Under the pieces are notes generated by a model. That model was given only the letters and a program-made list of their open reading frames with translations, was not told where the DNA came from and ran no database searches. From positions 7,544,683 through 7,608,682 of the forward strand of contig CM119267.1 of assembly GCA_051294375.1 (NCBI GenBank): 64,000 bases of DNA. The letters are read 5' to 3'. The stretch comes from Paraspadella gotoi (taxonomy: Eukaryota > Chaetognatha). The position numbers and the translations under genes are program-made. Position 1 is the stretch's first letter; each line of letters opens with the position of its first letter. This document shows, one piece after another, positions 33,537-52,297 of the stretch.

Positions 33537-36087
33537 TTAAAAGTCCATGTCAAAGTATTCGTTCTTCTCCTGAGGCGCAACAACGCTGTTGACCCTCGCC
33601 GGCTGCGGACGATTCGGCGCGGGACGTGGAGGCGAAGCTACTCTGCGTTGCCTGGCGACAGATTCCGTCGAGTTGCCGAAGTCAAAGTCGAATTCGGCGG
33701 AAGCGTCGGAATTCGTGGAAGCAAATCCGTTGATCGCCCGAGTTGAGTTTACGGTGGAGGAAGCGTTGGACTCGGAGGATTCGGGCGGAGCGGAATTCAT
33801 GCTCACGGCCACCAGATCTACAACCATTCTGGAATAATTAATTAATTTTTAAAATTTTTTTTATTAAATGACATTTTATATTAAAACATTACCTCGATGG
33901 ATCTTGGAATTTGTTACGATTTTTCTTGAACCTTTTAAAATTTTTCTTCAACGGATTATGGTTCGCGGGAGCATCGTTCTCCCTCACGTCAAAGGCGGTT
34001 ACCCTCGGTCGTCGCACAACCAGCACCGTTTCCTCCACCATCATCCTGAGTCTTTCCAATCCCGCCTCGTTTTCACTTTTACCACCGAATTTTTTCGCGG
34101 ATCTCGATATCCAACCATCTTCGGATGGGACCCGCGAGTCTTCGACAAATACCTCACGTTTAACGGGAACCGCATTCTCCGAAGCAGTCGTGGCCCGCGA
34201 CTCGAGCGACGTTGATCGGTGCTCACGCGTCGATTCTGATAATTTAACGGCGACTTGGATTTCGGCCTGCGACGAACCGTAATCCTCTTCGTCGAAAGGG
34301 TCGCCCTCGTCGTCTTCGAAATAAGTGGAGATGTCAGCGTCTTCGTCGAGGGTTTTCGACACGGTGGAGGATTCTCCGGACTCAGCGCTCAAATTGGAAC
34401 CGGAATTCGACGTCGTTGTTATCGTTTTGTTACCGGAAAGAGTCGACGCAACACTCGCGTCAGTTCTTTCTCTCACAGCGAATTCCGAAGATTCCGTTTT
34501 GTTTCTTTTGCTCGTGGGTTCTTCCTCCTCGTCTTCGCTGTCAGAAGCCAACAGCCGTTTTAACTGGAACCGCGAAGGTTTTGGATTCGAAGACGATGGA
34601 ACCTTCGTCGCTGGCGCAGAAACAATAGGTTGTTGGGAGGAAGAGGAAACTCCACCCTTTTGAGAATTTAAAGTCTCGAGTGAATTTTTCGAAGAAGGAT
34701 TCTCTGGCGTCAATGGCTCAAAAAGATCAAAGCCTCGTTTCGAAACCGAAACGGCTTCTGCCGGTTTTGACTTTGATTCAGAGGAAAAAGTTTTCACAGC
34801 ATTTGAGTTCGTAGCCATCGCGACTGGTTCAGACAGAGAAAAAGATGGAGAATCTTCGCGATCGCGTTTCGATGAAGACTTCGTCGCTTCAATCGTAGAG
34901 GTCGTCGTTGTCGTCGAGGTCTTCCCCGGTTGGCTGGTCGTTGCCTCGCAGTTTCTCGAACCCCCTCCGCACTGTCCCGACTCGCTCAAGTTCTCTTTCG
35001 TTTCCTCATTCTCCGCTCTCCCCAACGCCGACGACTTCCCTGCTTTTAAGTCCTTCAACGGATCCCCGACCTTTGGATTCGTGAACTTTTCCGCGGAACA
35101 ATAAATAACAGCAAAGCCTATTTCAGGCGTGTCAATCCAGCGCCTGCTGTGACGCCGCAATGTAGGCAGCACTTCCAACGCATGACTCTGCGATGGGTCG
35201 CCCACAGCGGGTTGCATGACGACGACCTCTTCGCGAACGAGAAATTCGGAATTCGGCGCGCCTGTCTCTTTCTCGACGAGCCTCGTTGTGGCGCCTCCCA
35301 TTTCGGCCACAGCGAAACACTTTTTAAACTGTTTCCGGTCAAAGAAGACGAAGGTTTTGCCGGCAAATATTCGGCGTCGTTTTTCGTTTATATCGAAGGA
35401 AAATCCCGTTTTCCCCGCCAATTGAGAGTCAGTCACGGAAGGGAGAAAAGCGGAAACATCGACCATCCCGTCGCCGCCTGCCTCCGCGTCACGAAGACAT
35501 ACCTCCAGGAAATCCGGCGTGACGATGGGCTTGAGGGCGACCATGGCGGATATTGTCTTGATGGTAACGGAGATCGTCTCCATGCAGAGGTGAGTGGAGA
35601 CGTCGCGCCGCCAGTCGGAGATCACGTGGGCTCCGATTCTCAAAGCCGCGGTTCGGACGCGCGCTTTGGAAGCATCGCTGACGGCGGATAGAGAAACGAT
35701 GGTCGTTCGGCGCCGCAGGTAGAATCGAGCGAGGCGGTTACCGCCGAACTCCAACAGGTCTCCCTCTTTCAACGTTCGCGACGTATCCTTGCATGGCACG
35801 CCGTTGACCCAACAACCAAAACGCGACTGATCTCTTAGAGTGACGGCGGAAAGAGCTGGGGGAGACTCTAATCGAGATTCGTCGTGCGAAAAAGTCAATA
35901 TGGCGTGTGAACCGGAAATAGATTCTTCGAAAATACGAACGGGACGATCGCCACGTGGGCTTCGACCGATGACATTATTGACATTGGCTAAAAGCACTAT
36001 CGATTTAGTCAGAGGAAAGTTGGCGTTCCTGGCTCTCGTGGCGATCAGGGGGGAAGCGTATCCATCGTCAGGACAAAGAATCCACAT
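33537..36087 (-). CDS. NBN: Nibrin (NBS1), MRE11 complex subunit
   Basis: DNA double-strand-break sensor that brings MRE11-RAD50 and ATM to breaks. Two exons (33893..36087, 33537..33828) give 828 residues. The N-terminal FHA domain shows VIGRSPRGDRPVR and SGSHAILTF, the phosphothreonine-binding signature, and tandem BRCT repeats follow (residues about 105-330). A long serine/lysine-rich middle includes SDSEDEEEE, likely CK2 sites. KKNFKRFKKN near residue 720 matches the MRE11-interaction motif. The extreme C-terminus, NEYFDMDF with acidic residues, fits the acidic/aromatic ATM-binding tail. The order of domains equals human NBN (754 residues). It lies between WDR70, also a DNA-damage protein, and GNPTAB. 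Confidence 0.93.
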
Positions 36088-36217
36088 TCTAAATCTCTAG
36101 CAATTAACTTTCAAAAGCTGTAAAACAACAATTATGAAAAAAAATAAGTATCAAAATCTATTAAATTTTGGTTTAAAAATATTATTCCTAGAAACATATG
36201 CAACAGTTACAGCAAAA

Positions 36218-39200
36218 TCATACGTCATCGGAATGCGATCCGTCTCGCCGGCTCCGCTTTCGTCCGTCCTTTACGAAACAGTAACCCGCAAAAACGGCGA
36301 GGAAAATCAAAAAGCCAAAAACGAGAAACTCGAGCCGACGTCGCGTCGCTTCAAACTCGCGCCACTCCGAGATGTCTGCGAAGCGATTTCTCGCGCCGAG
36401 CGGAAGTTCGAACTGCGACCGAAACGGAAAGAACGTCAGGTAAAAGTCTTGCAAAAGCATACGCACGAGAGGCGCCTCTTTAGAGGCGTGATCAATATTG
36501 TCGTTGAGGCAGACAAACTTCTTCGGGTTGCGCCGAACGTCGTCGAGCTTCTTAAGGACGACGCTGGCGTTGGAGTCGATCATCTTAAAGGCGACGACAT
36601 CGTCGCCGACGACATCGAACGGCCAACGAGTCGAGATCGACTCGGTGGAGAGGTGATCGCGCACGCGGGCGAGTAGGGGAGCGCAAGAGATAAAGAGCGA
36701 CTTGCGGACAGGCGGCATTGAAGGATTGAAATACTTGACGGTGAATGAGGTCGCGGTCGGAGAATCGCGCAAACTCGACGAACAATTGACCAGCATGGCC
36801 TCCATCTCCTCGATCGCCCGTCCGTCCAGCGGATCGGGAAACACCCTCGCGGCCAAAACGCGGAGCTCGCGATCGTCGAGAATTCCATCGAGGTTGATGT
36901 CGAGAGCGTCGAAAATGAACGACGGCGATGAAGAGTTGGACGAAGTTTCCGACATCAAGAAGTAAAAATAGGCGAAGGCGAACTGAAGGTCGTCGGGGCG
37001 GCGGAAGCGATGGGACGAAGTCTCGCGGACTTCGGAGGGAAAGCGACGATGAAGGGCAGAGAGGATGGAGCGCTGAGCCATGTGCGGCATGTGGGCAGGA
37101 ACTGAGTTGGTCAGGAGTTAGAAATAAAAATCTCGGGTCGATGAATGTGAGCCGAAACAATTATCACCTTTGCGAGGCACGAAGCCGTAAGCCCCGTTAA
37201 GGATTCGGTTTGTGTGCTTCAAAGAATCTGCGTACGCCTCCAAGAGGCGGCGACCGGTCGAGACAGTCGTTCCATTCACAAAATTGTCGTCTAACAAAGG
37301 CCTGTATGAAAATTTGACTGGTTTAATAGTAATTCTTTTTTAATTGCGTACGTAGTATAAAAAGTTTTATCTTACTGAGACTCATTCGACAAAATCTCCC
37401 ATACGCCCACGCTCTTCTTTTCCCAAACGCCGAAAACCTCCGCCAATTTTTTTCTAAATCCTTTACGGCTCAGGAACCCCGCGTCCAAGTCTTCCTTTAA
37501 CGCTCGCGCAGACCGCATGACGTCCGCCGGTAGGACGACGACCGATGGCAAAGTCGAGTTCAAAAAGCCGCCCATTCGTTCGGCCGCTTCGAACAGCTCT
37601 GGGCGAATCGAGGAGGAATTGAAGCGGCGCGGGAAGAGGTCGGCGAAGGCAAAGTTCGCATATGGCTGCGCGAAAGGGTTGGAGGAAGATTCCGTAGCGG
37701 TAGGCGTGAGGTGTGAGGCGAATGAGTCGGTGTATTGGGTAGACTCCAAATCGGAAAACATAGAAACGTTGAAAGAGAAGGAGGACAAATCGGAGGGGAC
37801 CGCACTTCTATCGGCCGACAACGAGTCTCGCATCAGATGGAATGGACGCAATTGGTCGGGTGTCTGAAAACAGGAATAAGAACGAATAAGAAAGAGGACT
37901 CAATTTAATAAATATAAATATACTACCGTCGAAGTAACTGTGGGACGAGTCTCTGACAAAGGATTTTTCTTTGGTTCGGAGATTTGAAGGTTCACTTTCA
38001 TAGAAACGTCCGTCCGATTTTGGTAGAAAACAACGAAGATGAATTTGAACTGAGAGCGACAAGAGGATGTTAGGCTACGCCAGTCGTTCCTTTTTGATAA
38101 ACTAATCTACCTGGACTGCGACCGAAACGGTTCTAATCCAATCGTCGCGTTCGGTTTCGTAGGAGGCTTCGACGATTTTGTGTTCATCGTCTGGAAAGAA
38201 AGAACTCCAATCGAAGGTAGCAAAGACTGCGCCTTAAAAGTGGAAAAAGACGCAAGTCAGGAAACAAAAAGTTAAAGCAAGAAGCTACGAGGCTTTTTCA
38301 TATCTTACGAACCTTGCGGAATGAAATAACTTTGGACTTCTCTCCGCAGCCTGGTCGCCTTCGGCCCATGACGCCGAACGTCATCGAGGCCGCAGTCGCC
38401 GGCGTCAAACCCGCATTCGGCCACATTGCAATTGGCGTCGCAATACCGGTCGGCGAGCCAGGAATTGGCGCAGCCTTTGTGGCAGTGATCCGCAGACGGC
38501 AACGAAGCGCCGTCGTGACTAGAGTAAGGATCGGGACGACCAAGGTATGGATGAACCGGTTGATTCCCCAGACAATCTCCTCCATCCCAGTCGCAATCGG
38601 AAAAGTTGCAAGCTGAAAAAGAAACAAAGCGAAATCAGTAATTTTCGTCACAAGCGAAGTTTTTTTTTCTCAATTTTGCTCACGTTTGTCGCAGTACGTG
38701 TCTTTAATCCAGGACTGCGGACATCCTTCTCGACAACCGGGCACCGGCCAGGATAGAAAAACTTTCTGACCACCCGCAGTCGTGAAAAAGTCGTCGGGCC
38801 AAACGGGAAGTCCGAAAAACACGTCGTCGTTAAGATAAATAAACTTTTCTGACAAGCCTGTCGGGAGTTAATTAGTTCGCAAATTAAGAGAACTGAATAA
38901 ACTGGACAAATGATATTTTCACAGAGTCCCTCACCCGGGATGCGATGAAGGTGCATCTCGATAGCAGGAGAGCTGAACGTTGGAAGGTGTTCCGACGCGT
39001 TGTCTTTCCCGAAGATGTCCCCGTGAGTGACGAGCGTGAGGCGGGGGTTTTCGAGGTTGAGCCACCACGGGATTTGACCGTTGGTCACAATGAAGACTCG
39101 GCGAATCTTCGTTATAAATACGTGAGGTTGAGTGTAGTAATTATTTTTAATGAAGAAACCCGCAATAAATAAAAAATAAGTAACAGTTGACAATCAAATA

Positions 39201-40731
39201 CATGAAAAAGAATATTCTTTATTCCATACCCAAGGAGCATTTTTCTCCAATGACCGAAGAGAAAACCTCAACTCGTCGTTGTCTCGGAACCGAGAGGGCG
39301 CGGTGTCGTCAGCGTTGGCGCGCGGTTGTGGCGCCGACAGAAGCAAGCGCGGGTAAGAGATCGATGGACGACGACCGGAAATAGTGACATTTTCCGTCTG
39401 GGAAGTAACGACGACGCTTTTAATTATTTTAACGATTTTATTTATTTTTTTTTTTAATTTAAGACCTGTTTCATAAAGTCTTTAGCGTCGGAAGAGTTGC
39501 GGAATTTTAGAAGCAGGCATTCCTGATCTTGATGAAAAGTCGCCACTTTTATTTTTTCACGGGATACGTCGGGGAGAAGGTCAACGATTTCCTGCGCTAA
39601 TTTTAGCGCGACGGTGAAATGAAATCCTTAATTCGATGCCTCATTCCAACTCCATATTCTGACTTTCTTCTTCACCTGAGCTAAACGTTCGCACGAAACC
39701 GGAAATCAAAATCCACGAGGTCATCCGACGAGAGAGAAATCTGTCGTCGTCCCCGCCGCTGACGAGGAGGAGGCCGACGTCGATGGAATGATTCGCCATC
39801 GAGGGATAAGACTGGAAAGTTAGAAGCAAACACGCGTTTAAATCACTCCCAAATCTCTTAATTCATTAATAATATTTTTAATCTATAGTTCGTCGTTCGT
39901 CTCGCCTTTATCGCCGTCAAAACAGCGTTGGTCTCGCCCTCCTTAGCAACGATCACCGTCGCTGTCTCGTTGTCCGTTCTAGTCTCGTTGCGATGGAAAA
40001 CTTCTTCGACCAACGAAGGATCTAGGAAAGCAAGGGAGAGCATCCGGGGTCGAACGACGAAGACGCGCGTCTGCGAAAGGCGTAAGTCGCGTTTAAATAA
40101 CTCAAATCTCATCAGAATACCCATCGAGCTCGAGACCTCGAGGCATTCCGCGTCCTCGGGACATTTCAGACTCTTTCCATCACGGTCAGTTTCCTCCGAA
40201 GTGCTATTCGCTGTCGAACGTTTAGTCCACTCTGCGAGGGAGAGGAGCAGCTTCGGGTCTGACCCGTTGACCCAAGTATACACGGCATCGATCGGCGTCG
40301 GGGCGCAGAGACGTTTGGAGAAAGAGGCGCCGGCAAGGTTGTCCGCAGAAGAGCTGAAGAGATAGGAAAAAATTTGATATGATAGATTTTTGACAGTATC
40401 AGCATTCAGTTTCAGTATCGAGACGAGTATATGCTCGCTCGTGCCTGTATAAAATGCTCCCAAAAGCCGAGAATGGAGGACCTATTTTTAGGATCAGTCC
40501 TTCGCCCTTATTTCGACAAACTCACTCGAAAATATTTCTCCGCCAAGACGCCTCGACAAACTCTCGGCCGACGATGGCAAAACTCGCCAGTCCGAAGAAG
40601 GTGAGGCAGCAAGTGAGGCACAAGCAGATAATAAGGCACTTGTTTTTCGAGGCCAAGTCTAGAATTCGTCTCTGCATCATTTTGCAAATGGAGACGCAGC
40701 AACGGCGAACGAAGCGACGGCAGTCGGTCAT
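36218..40731 (-). CDS. GNPTAB: GlcNAc-1-phosphotransferase alpha/beta subunit precursor (GNPTAB)
   Basis: Golgi enzyme that starts the mannose-6-phosphate tag on lysosomal hydrolases. Thirteen exons (40526..40731, 39924..40353, 39676..39811, 39466..39626, 39230..39397, 38935..39106, 38684..38857, 38313..38612, 38111..38232, 37927..38049, 37376..37863, 37168..37301, 36218..37101) give 1165 residues (human 1256). An N-terminal membrane anchor is followed by the Stealth domain: [52 protein letters not shown], and [12 protein letters not shown]. Two LNR (Notch-type) modules follow, with CDWDGGDC and CGFDAGDC. An EF-hand ([14 protein letters not shown]), [14 protein letters not shown] and a C-terminal membrane helix end the protein. 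The spacer region corresponding to the proteolytic site is shortened. Confidence 0.97.
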
Positions 40732-40929
40732 TGCCGACCATATCGACGTCGTCGTTCCTCAAAGACTAGAAGCAAAAACGTCTTGAAAGTATTAAACAGA
40801 AGAAGAAAAGAACAAAACAGTAAAACGGGGGGAAGGGGGGGGGCGATCCAGCACGGAGAAAGGGAGAAGACGAAGACGCCACGGTTGCTTGGTATCGACA
40901 AGGAGAGAAAAAAAAGTTTGTGATAACCG

Positions 40930-42659
40930 TCAACTAGAGTCTTTCAAAGCAGTTTTATCAAGACTCTCTTTATCTTCCTCCTCTTCCCACGCTTCCTCCG
41001 ACCAATCGTCGAAGTCGTTGAAATCTTCGTCCGCCGCCGCCTTCTTCGTCCGCGCGCGGATGGAGAGTGGATCGAACTCTTCGCCTGAAAATAAGGACGA
41101 AAAATTATTAACAAATCAAAAGGGGAATATGCTTTTAGTTAGAATTTGGCAAGTATAAATTATTAACATTATGTATGAAAGAAGATGTAGTTCAATCTCA
41201 TTTGCGTACGGTATTAGTTAGCTTCTATCAATGATTCAAAAACGTGAAGATAATCCCTGAATTAAACAGCACAGTAGCCTAACATTTTAACCGACCTAAA
41301 CACCAGAGAGACTCCAGGTCGTAGCTCTCCCTGGTCTCCTCCATAAAGAGATGCAGGACGAGGTTCCCCATGTCGGCGACGAGCCAGTCGCCAGCCTCCA
41401 ATCCCTCCACCGTCACGTGACGGTCTTTCTTGCCCCTCTTCGCCTTGTGGAGTTTTTTAATGTATTCCATGGTGGACTTGAGGTGACGAAGGGAAAACCC
41501 GTTACCGATGACGAAGTAGTCTGAATAAAAGATGAGAGTCTCAGTTGAATCAATAAACGCCTTCAATATATAGGGAAGGAACTTTTGATACAACCAAGAA
41601 TGAGATTGAGTTCATCAATCTCATTTGCATATTGTCGTATTGACATTGACTTGTCATAAATTCTGTTCCTGTGTCATTTCATGTTCTCATTTCACGAATT
41701 CACTTTTGTCATTAGTGTAGCTATTGATGATAGTAATTGATTAGAGAGTTTGGGACATTTATTAATAATAATTATCAATTAAACTAACTTAGAAATATTC
41801 TTATTGGAACCCACTCTTAGGTATTTCAATTATAGTTTAAAGCTTCAGGATGAATTCTATGCTTTGACTTGGAACAGAGTTGGCTTCCAATATGGCAGTC
41901 CCATCCTCTCTGGTCTTAGTTCTTACTTATTGGGTTAGGAATTATGTTAAAAGCATTTTATATATGTTTATTAATAAAGACTTTCTTTCCTCCATAGGGT
42001 ATCTATGCTTATGACTTACTTCCCTTAAGCTAGCTATATGCTTCAAGCATTCTACCACTGAACCATAGCAAGTTAGCATCTCTTATTCTAGCTAAGTTTA
42101 CTGTTATTTTAGGACCAAATAGCTCGCTTACAAATACACAACTTCCAAGTTTTTACGATGAAAATTTACAACGATCGAAAACCCAAAAGGTTAACTTAAA
42201 GAAAAGAAAATTACTTCATCGCAAAACAACTAATACACCCTCACCCGCGTAATTCATTTCGGCCGGAAGTCGAATCACGCAAATGTCTGTGACATTTTCG
42301 AACTTCAAGACGTCGACGATTTCCTCGAGATCGAAGACGCCTTCGACGCCGCGTCGGCCCAACATCTCCATCCAACGGACGTCGCGTTCATCGTCGCCGT
42401 CTTTTCGCCAGACCTCCTCGGTGAAGGACTCGTAGTATTCCTTGAGCAGCGCTTCCTGGTCGACCGTCACGTCCGCGGGCTCAATGGCGTCTGGCGGAGG
42501 CGATGACGCCGAGTCAGCGTTTCCGGTGGAATAGCGCAGATTAGAAAGCAGCACCGAGGTTCCGCGCGCGGCGATGGAGAAGGCATCGGGAAGAGTTTTC
42601 GGTGGGAGGGTCGTCGTCGGCAACGACCCGCTTAATCTCAGAAGTGCGGTCCTTAACAT
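40930..42659 (-). CDS. MALSU1: Mitochondrial ribosome-silencing factor MALSU1 (RsfS/Iojap family)
   Basis: Binds the mitochondrial large ribosomal subunit (uL14m) and aids its assembly. Three exons (42245..42659, 41296..41520, 40930..41084) give 264 residues. The N-terminus is basic and serine-rich, as expected for a mitochondrial presequence. The conserved domain reads FENVTDICVIRLP, then YFVIGNGFSLRHLKSTMEY, and GDWLVADMGNLVLHLFMEET followed by YDLESLW. An acidic tail (DDWSEEAWEEEEDKE) follows. The ATG comes immediately after TTGGTTTTCAG. The first intron (41,521-42,244) is enlarged by a repeat with a terminal hairpin. Confidence 0.94.
41599..42110 (-). repeat. Interspersed repeat with terminal hairpin and tRNA-like segment in MALSU1 intron 1
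   Basis: The low-coordinate end is a perfect hairpin: AATGAGATTGA, loop GTTCA, TCAATCTCATT (41,599-41,625). The same end with some changes occurs at 6,036-6,076, followed in both by TTGCATATTGTCGT. On the minus strand near 42,065-42,055 the sequence TGGTTCAGTGG resembles a pol III A box, as in tRNA-derived SINEs, but I find no clear B box. The upper boundary is a guess. Confidence 0.5.
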
Positions 42660-43784
42660 CTGAAAACCAAATAGGCGGATCTAACCACAAGTCGAGGAAC
42701 CAATTTTGTGAGAGGAGAGTAAAATCGAATATCGGTTCCTTTGGCAATCGTACGTATTTACAAACGTGATTGAAGAAACTAAGGATCGCTAGAAACGACA
42801 AGACGTGCCCGGCCGCTTCCGCAATGTGTCAAATGTGATAAATTTGAAGCTGATGAATTTCATCAATTATCGATGTTTTTGAAGCGATATTTTTTTTCGC
42901 CAAAACCTCTGCTAGCGAGTTTCATCTTCCATCTTCCTCTTCATCCTCCTCCTCCTTTCTCGCCATGTTCCTTCTCAGCGCCTCGTGGCTTCTTTTCTGC
43001 CAGAAGCAAAGCCAACGTCCCTTTTGTTTTTTTTCTGGGAAGGATACCATATTAAATAGATTAAATATTAAATATATATTAAATATCAAAACTTAGACGC
43101 GAATTAAAATAAATATTTCATGAGAGTCTTGAATAAAGCTTTGAATAAATTTGCGATGAAGGCATAAAACTTGCCGTGACTCTTCCAAATAGTGAAAAAT
43201 AGCCTTATGAATTGTACTTTAGCTGCAAAGATCGGAGGGTCGTCTATCGTCTTTCTGCTCTTGACCAAAATCACAGGAGGCCAGAGGACCGAGCGAGCTC
43301 GATCACAATCCACGGATCCACACATTCATATCAGTTTGACTTCGCCAGTTTTAGTCGACCATTATTAATCCGGCATCGAGGCGTAAGTCGAGAAATAATA
43401 ACAAATTTATCAAATCTCACAAAATGGCTATATTATAGAATATAGACCTTCAATGAGTAGTTGCTTCGTAAGTTTCTTTACTTATTCTGACTAAGCTAGC
43501 TGTATTACCTGAAGATTCAGAAAATAACTAAATTGAAAACTCCCAATATAGTATTTATCACTATAAATAAATAATTAGCTACGCGATTAGACTGTCAACA
43601 ACATAACAATGAATTTATTGTAAAAATGTAAACGATTTCAAAATTTTACTCGAACTCTGTTGCAACAAAGAAAGTGTCAACAATTCAACAAATTTCATAT
43701 AACATGATTTACAAAATAAATTGCATTGGTGAATAATTCGTATAATTGGTAGTATCTAAAAATTCTACGTATAATTTTATTATT
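42660..43784. other. Spacer between PIWI and MALSU1
   Basis: Mostly AT-rich. The central part (42,900-43,330) is less AT-rich and contains a weak two-exon candidate described separately. Nothing else is recognisable. Confidence 0.45.
42922..43325 (-). CDS. Candidate small protein (60 residues), two exons
   Basis: A possible gene. ATG at 43,325 opens a frame reading VILVKSRKTIDDPPIFAAK that ends at a donor GTACAA (43,217). The frame continues in phase from an acceptor CTGGCAG into 42,922..42,996 with EALRRNMARKEEED and a stop. The exon frames agree and the strand matches all neighbours. The protein is short, lysine/glutamate-rich at its end and unlike any family I know. It may equally be untranslated or chance sequence. 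Confidence 0.25.
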
Positions 43785-49841
<6,057 letters not shown>

Positions 49842-50929
49842 TGGCCAGAGAAGGAACGATGCGGCGGGTTTTGAGATTTGTATTTGATTTTTTGTTGTTG
49901 TTGTATTTGTTGAATTTTTCTTCCCTTTTGTTTATCGAATATTGTGTGTAATTAGTTATAAAACGAATCAAGAAACTCGTATAAATTTATTTGATTTCCA
50001 ATTTTCCACCCATTTGAATGCTAAATGAGATATTTTTTTTTGCGATATTACAAAACAAAAATGAACGATATGCAAACATGGTTTGCACGATGACTAAGAG
50101 AGTTCGCAAAGATGCAACTAAAATTAATACAAGTATAACTTAAGATGCCCTCGAAATGCTTTCGACGGTTAAGAACGTAAGGAGACAAAAAGAGTTGCTA
50201 CATTAGAAAGACCGCATAAGAGAACGAGTTTGTTACATCGATTATAAGGAAATAATATGGTTTGGTAATTATTATCAATGTTATTATCATTTAACTGAAA
50301 TTCATCGCTGCCTTTATTTCTAGTTTACATATTATAAATACCTCGCTCTTGAAATAAAATCTTACCCTATCCCCTTAATTTTTTTTTATTCAGGTGGGTT
50401 CCATCCGTGAATTTGTTTATATACAATTATGGTATAGGGAGACGAAGAGCGAAAAAATTCTGGGTGAATTGAGAGGAAAAAGAGTCAATGTATCAGGCGA
50501 AATAAAAGGGAAGCCGATGATAACGAACAGAAAATGGTCAAAACCGGAAACACGTGATGCAAAAAACGAACGAAAAAAAAAATGCGAAAAGGGGCTAAAA
50601 ATTATCATTGGAGACGCACACGCACACATGGTCGAGACAATTATATTTTTTGTACAAATTTATTGATGCAAGAAGAGAAAAAATAAAAAAACCCTGTGTG
50701 CTAAACGACGATTCCCCCCCCCCCAATTTCAATTAAAAAATCGATTAAAAATCTGATGACTTTTAACAAATAATGAGACATCCTTAAGAAACATATCAAT
50801 TACTGGCTACAGACGGAACCCGCCCCCTCGGGGGGACACGAAAATGAATGTCAGGAGTAATGAAACAATTTTTTTTTTAACTTAAAATTTTATTCCAACA
50901 AAAAAATAGGAAAGAAAGAGAGAGAGTTT
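49842..50929. other. Spacer between the HMGB gene and PIWI
   Basis: AT-rich 1.1-kb spacer with homopolymers and a poly(C) run near 50,715. No exon is visible. It should contain the HMGB 3'UTR and any PIWI promoter. Confidence 0.45.
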
Positions 50930-52020
50930 CTACTCGTCATCGTCCTCGCACTCCTCCTCCTCTTCCTCGCCGCCCTCTTCGTCTTCCTCCTCATATCTGA
51001 AACGAAAAGGTTTCGGCGGTGAAATTACTGCCGCAACCCAATTGATGTCGATTCGTTACCAAGTTTGGACTCGAAATCGAGGCTGACAAGACACTCACCC
51101 ATTTTCCGCCTTGACCGCAACACCCGCCTCTTGGTTCACTCGAACGGCGGGATTCACGATGAGACTCCGTCTGTTTACATGAGAAGGAAAAATGCCACAT
51201 TCTTTGGAATTAAAATGGATTAAAAACTACATGTTTTGGCCTGAGAATAATTACGTAAATTCTTACACTAAGCTTCCCAACCGGCTATATTTAATTCTGT
51301 CACTTTCGTCGGTTATATGCCTCTGATAAGAGTAAAGTCTTTACTAAAGATATCATTCCAGCTCGCCTGTAAATTTCCATCTTTTTGTCGTACTCCTCCT
51401 GCTGGGCGTGCTGTTTCTCCAGGTAGGGCTTTTTTTGTTCGTCGGAGAGACGCTGCCAGGCCTGACCCGCTTGGCGGATGATGTCCTTGTGGCTAATGTC
51501 GGAGCCTTTCATCTTCGCGCGGAAGTCAGCCATAAAGTGGAAGTAGGCCGTGGAGGGGCGTTTGGGCTTGTTAGGATCACGCGGGGGCCTGAATATCGTC
51601 ATCTCCTTCTCGTAGCGTTTTCTAGAAAAAGAAAAGAAGAAATAAAACTTAAACTATAAAGAAAATTAAATTAGAAGAAGCAGGGTTGCTCTCACCTGTC
51701 TTCGGCCGCTCGCTCCTCGAAGGGGGTGCGAGTCGTCTCGTCCATCGAGTTCCACTTGACGGCGGCTTCCTTGGCTAAGTCTCCGATTTTGATCGACTTA
51801 CCTAAGGACAAGGACGTCGGCAATCATTAAATATGGAAATTATGTTGGTACCAGGGGTCACCTTGTTATAGAGACGAAAGGGAATCAGTCACTCACCCTG
51901 AGACTTCATTTCCTCCCTCAAATGGGAGAGAAAATAAAAGTAGGCGGAGGAGGCGCGCTTGGGCCGCCCCGGCTGACGCGCGCGGCGCCTCCTCACGCCC
52001 GACATCCCGGCCTTGGGCAT
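50930..52020 (-). CDS. HMGB-type protein with two HMG boxes and an acidic tail
   Basis: Chromatin protein that bends DNA without sequence specificity. Five exons (51897..52020, 51696..51801, 51367..51621, 51099..51170, 50930..50996) give 207 residues. Box A reads RPKRASSAYFYFLSHLREEM ... VKWNSMDETTRTPFEERA, and box B reads NKPKRPSTAYFHFMADFRAK ... QAWQRLSDEQKKPYLEK. The tail is a run of glutamate and aspartate residues, as in HMGB1. The third exon ends TACAG|GCGAGC, so intron 3 is GC-AG. The alternative GT further on breaks the frame of the acidic tail. A basic N-terminus (RRRRARQPGR) is an extra DNA-contact or nuclear signal. Confidence 0.9.
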
Positions 52021-52297
52021 TTCTCGCGAAGACGACAAGGTTGAGGGATAAAAATTCACGATTAAATTTTTTAGAATTTGGCTTGAAAAAAATAATTAAC
52101 GAATAAAGATGATAAAAAATTTAAGGAGCTGTTTAAAATAATAAAAAATCAACAAACAAGAAATTATACTTGAGCGTTTTCGATTTTTCTTCTCTACAAT
52201 AAGTAGGCCGAAAGAGTGAACAAAAAAAGTTTATTGCAACACGAAAATCGTGCCTTTTCACGTTGCAGAAGTAGAAAACAAAGTTCCATATGGACTG

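Noticed and set aside
51340-51366. GT donor (GTAAAG) as the end of HMGB exon 3
   Set aside because: Using it shifts the frame so that the next exon loses the acidic tail and meets a stop. The GC donor preserves both.
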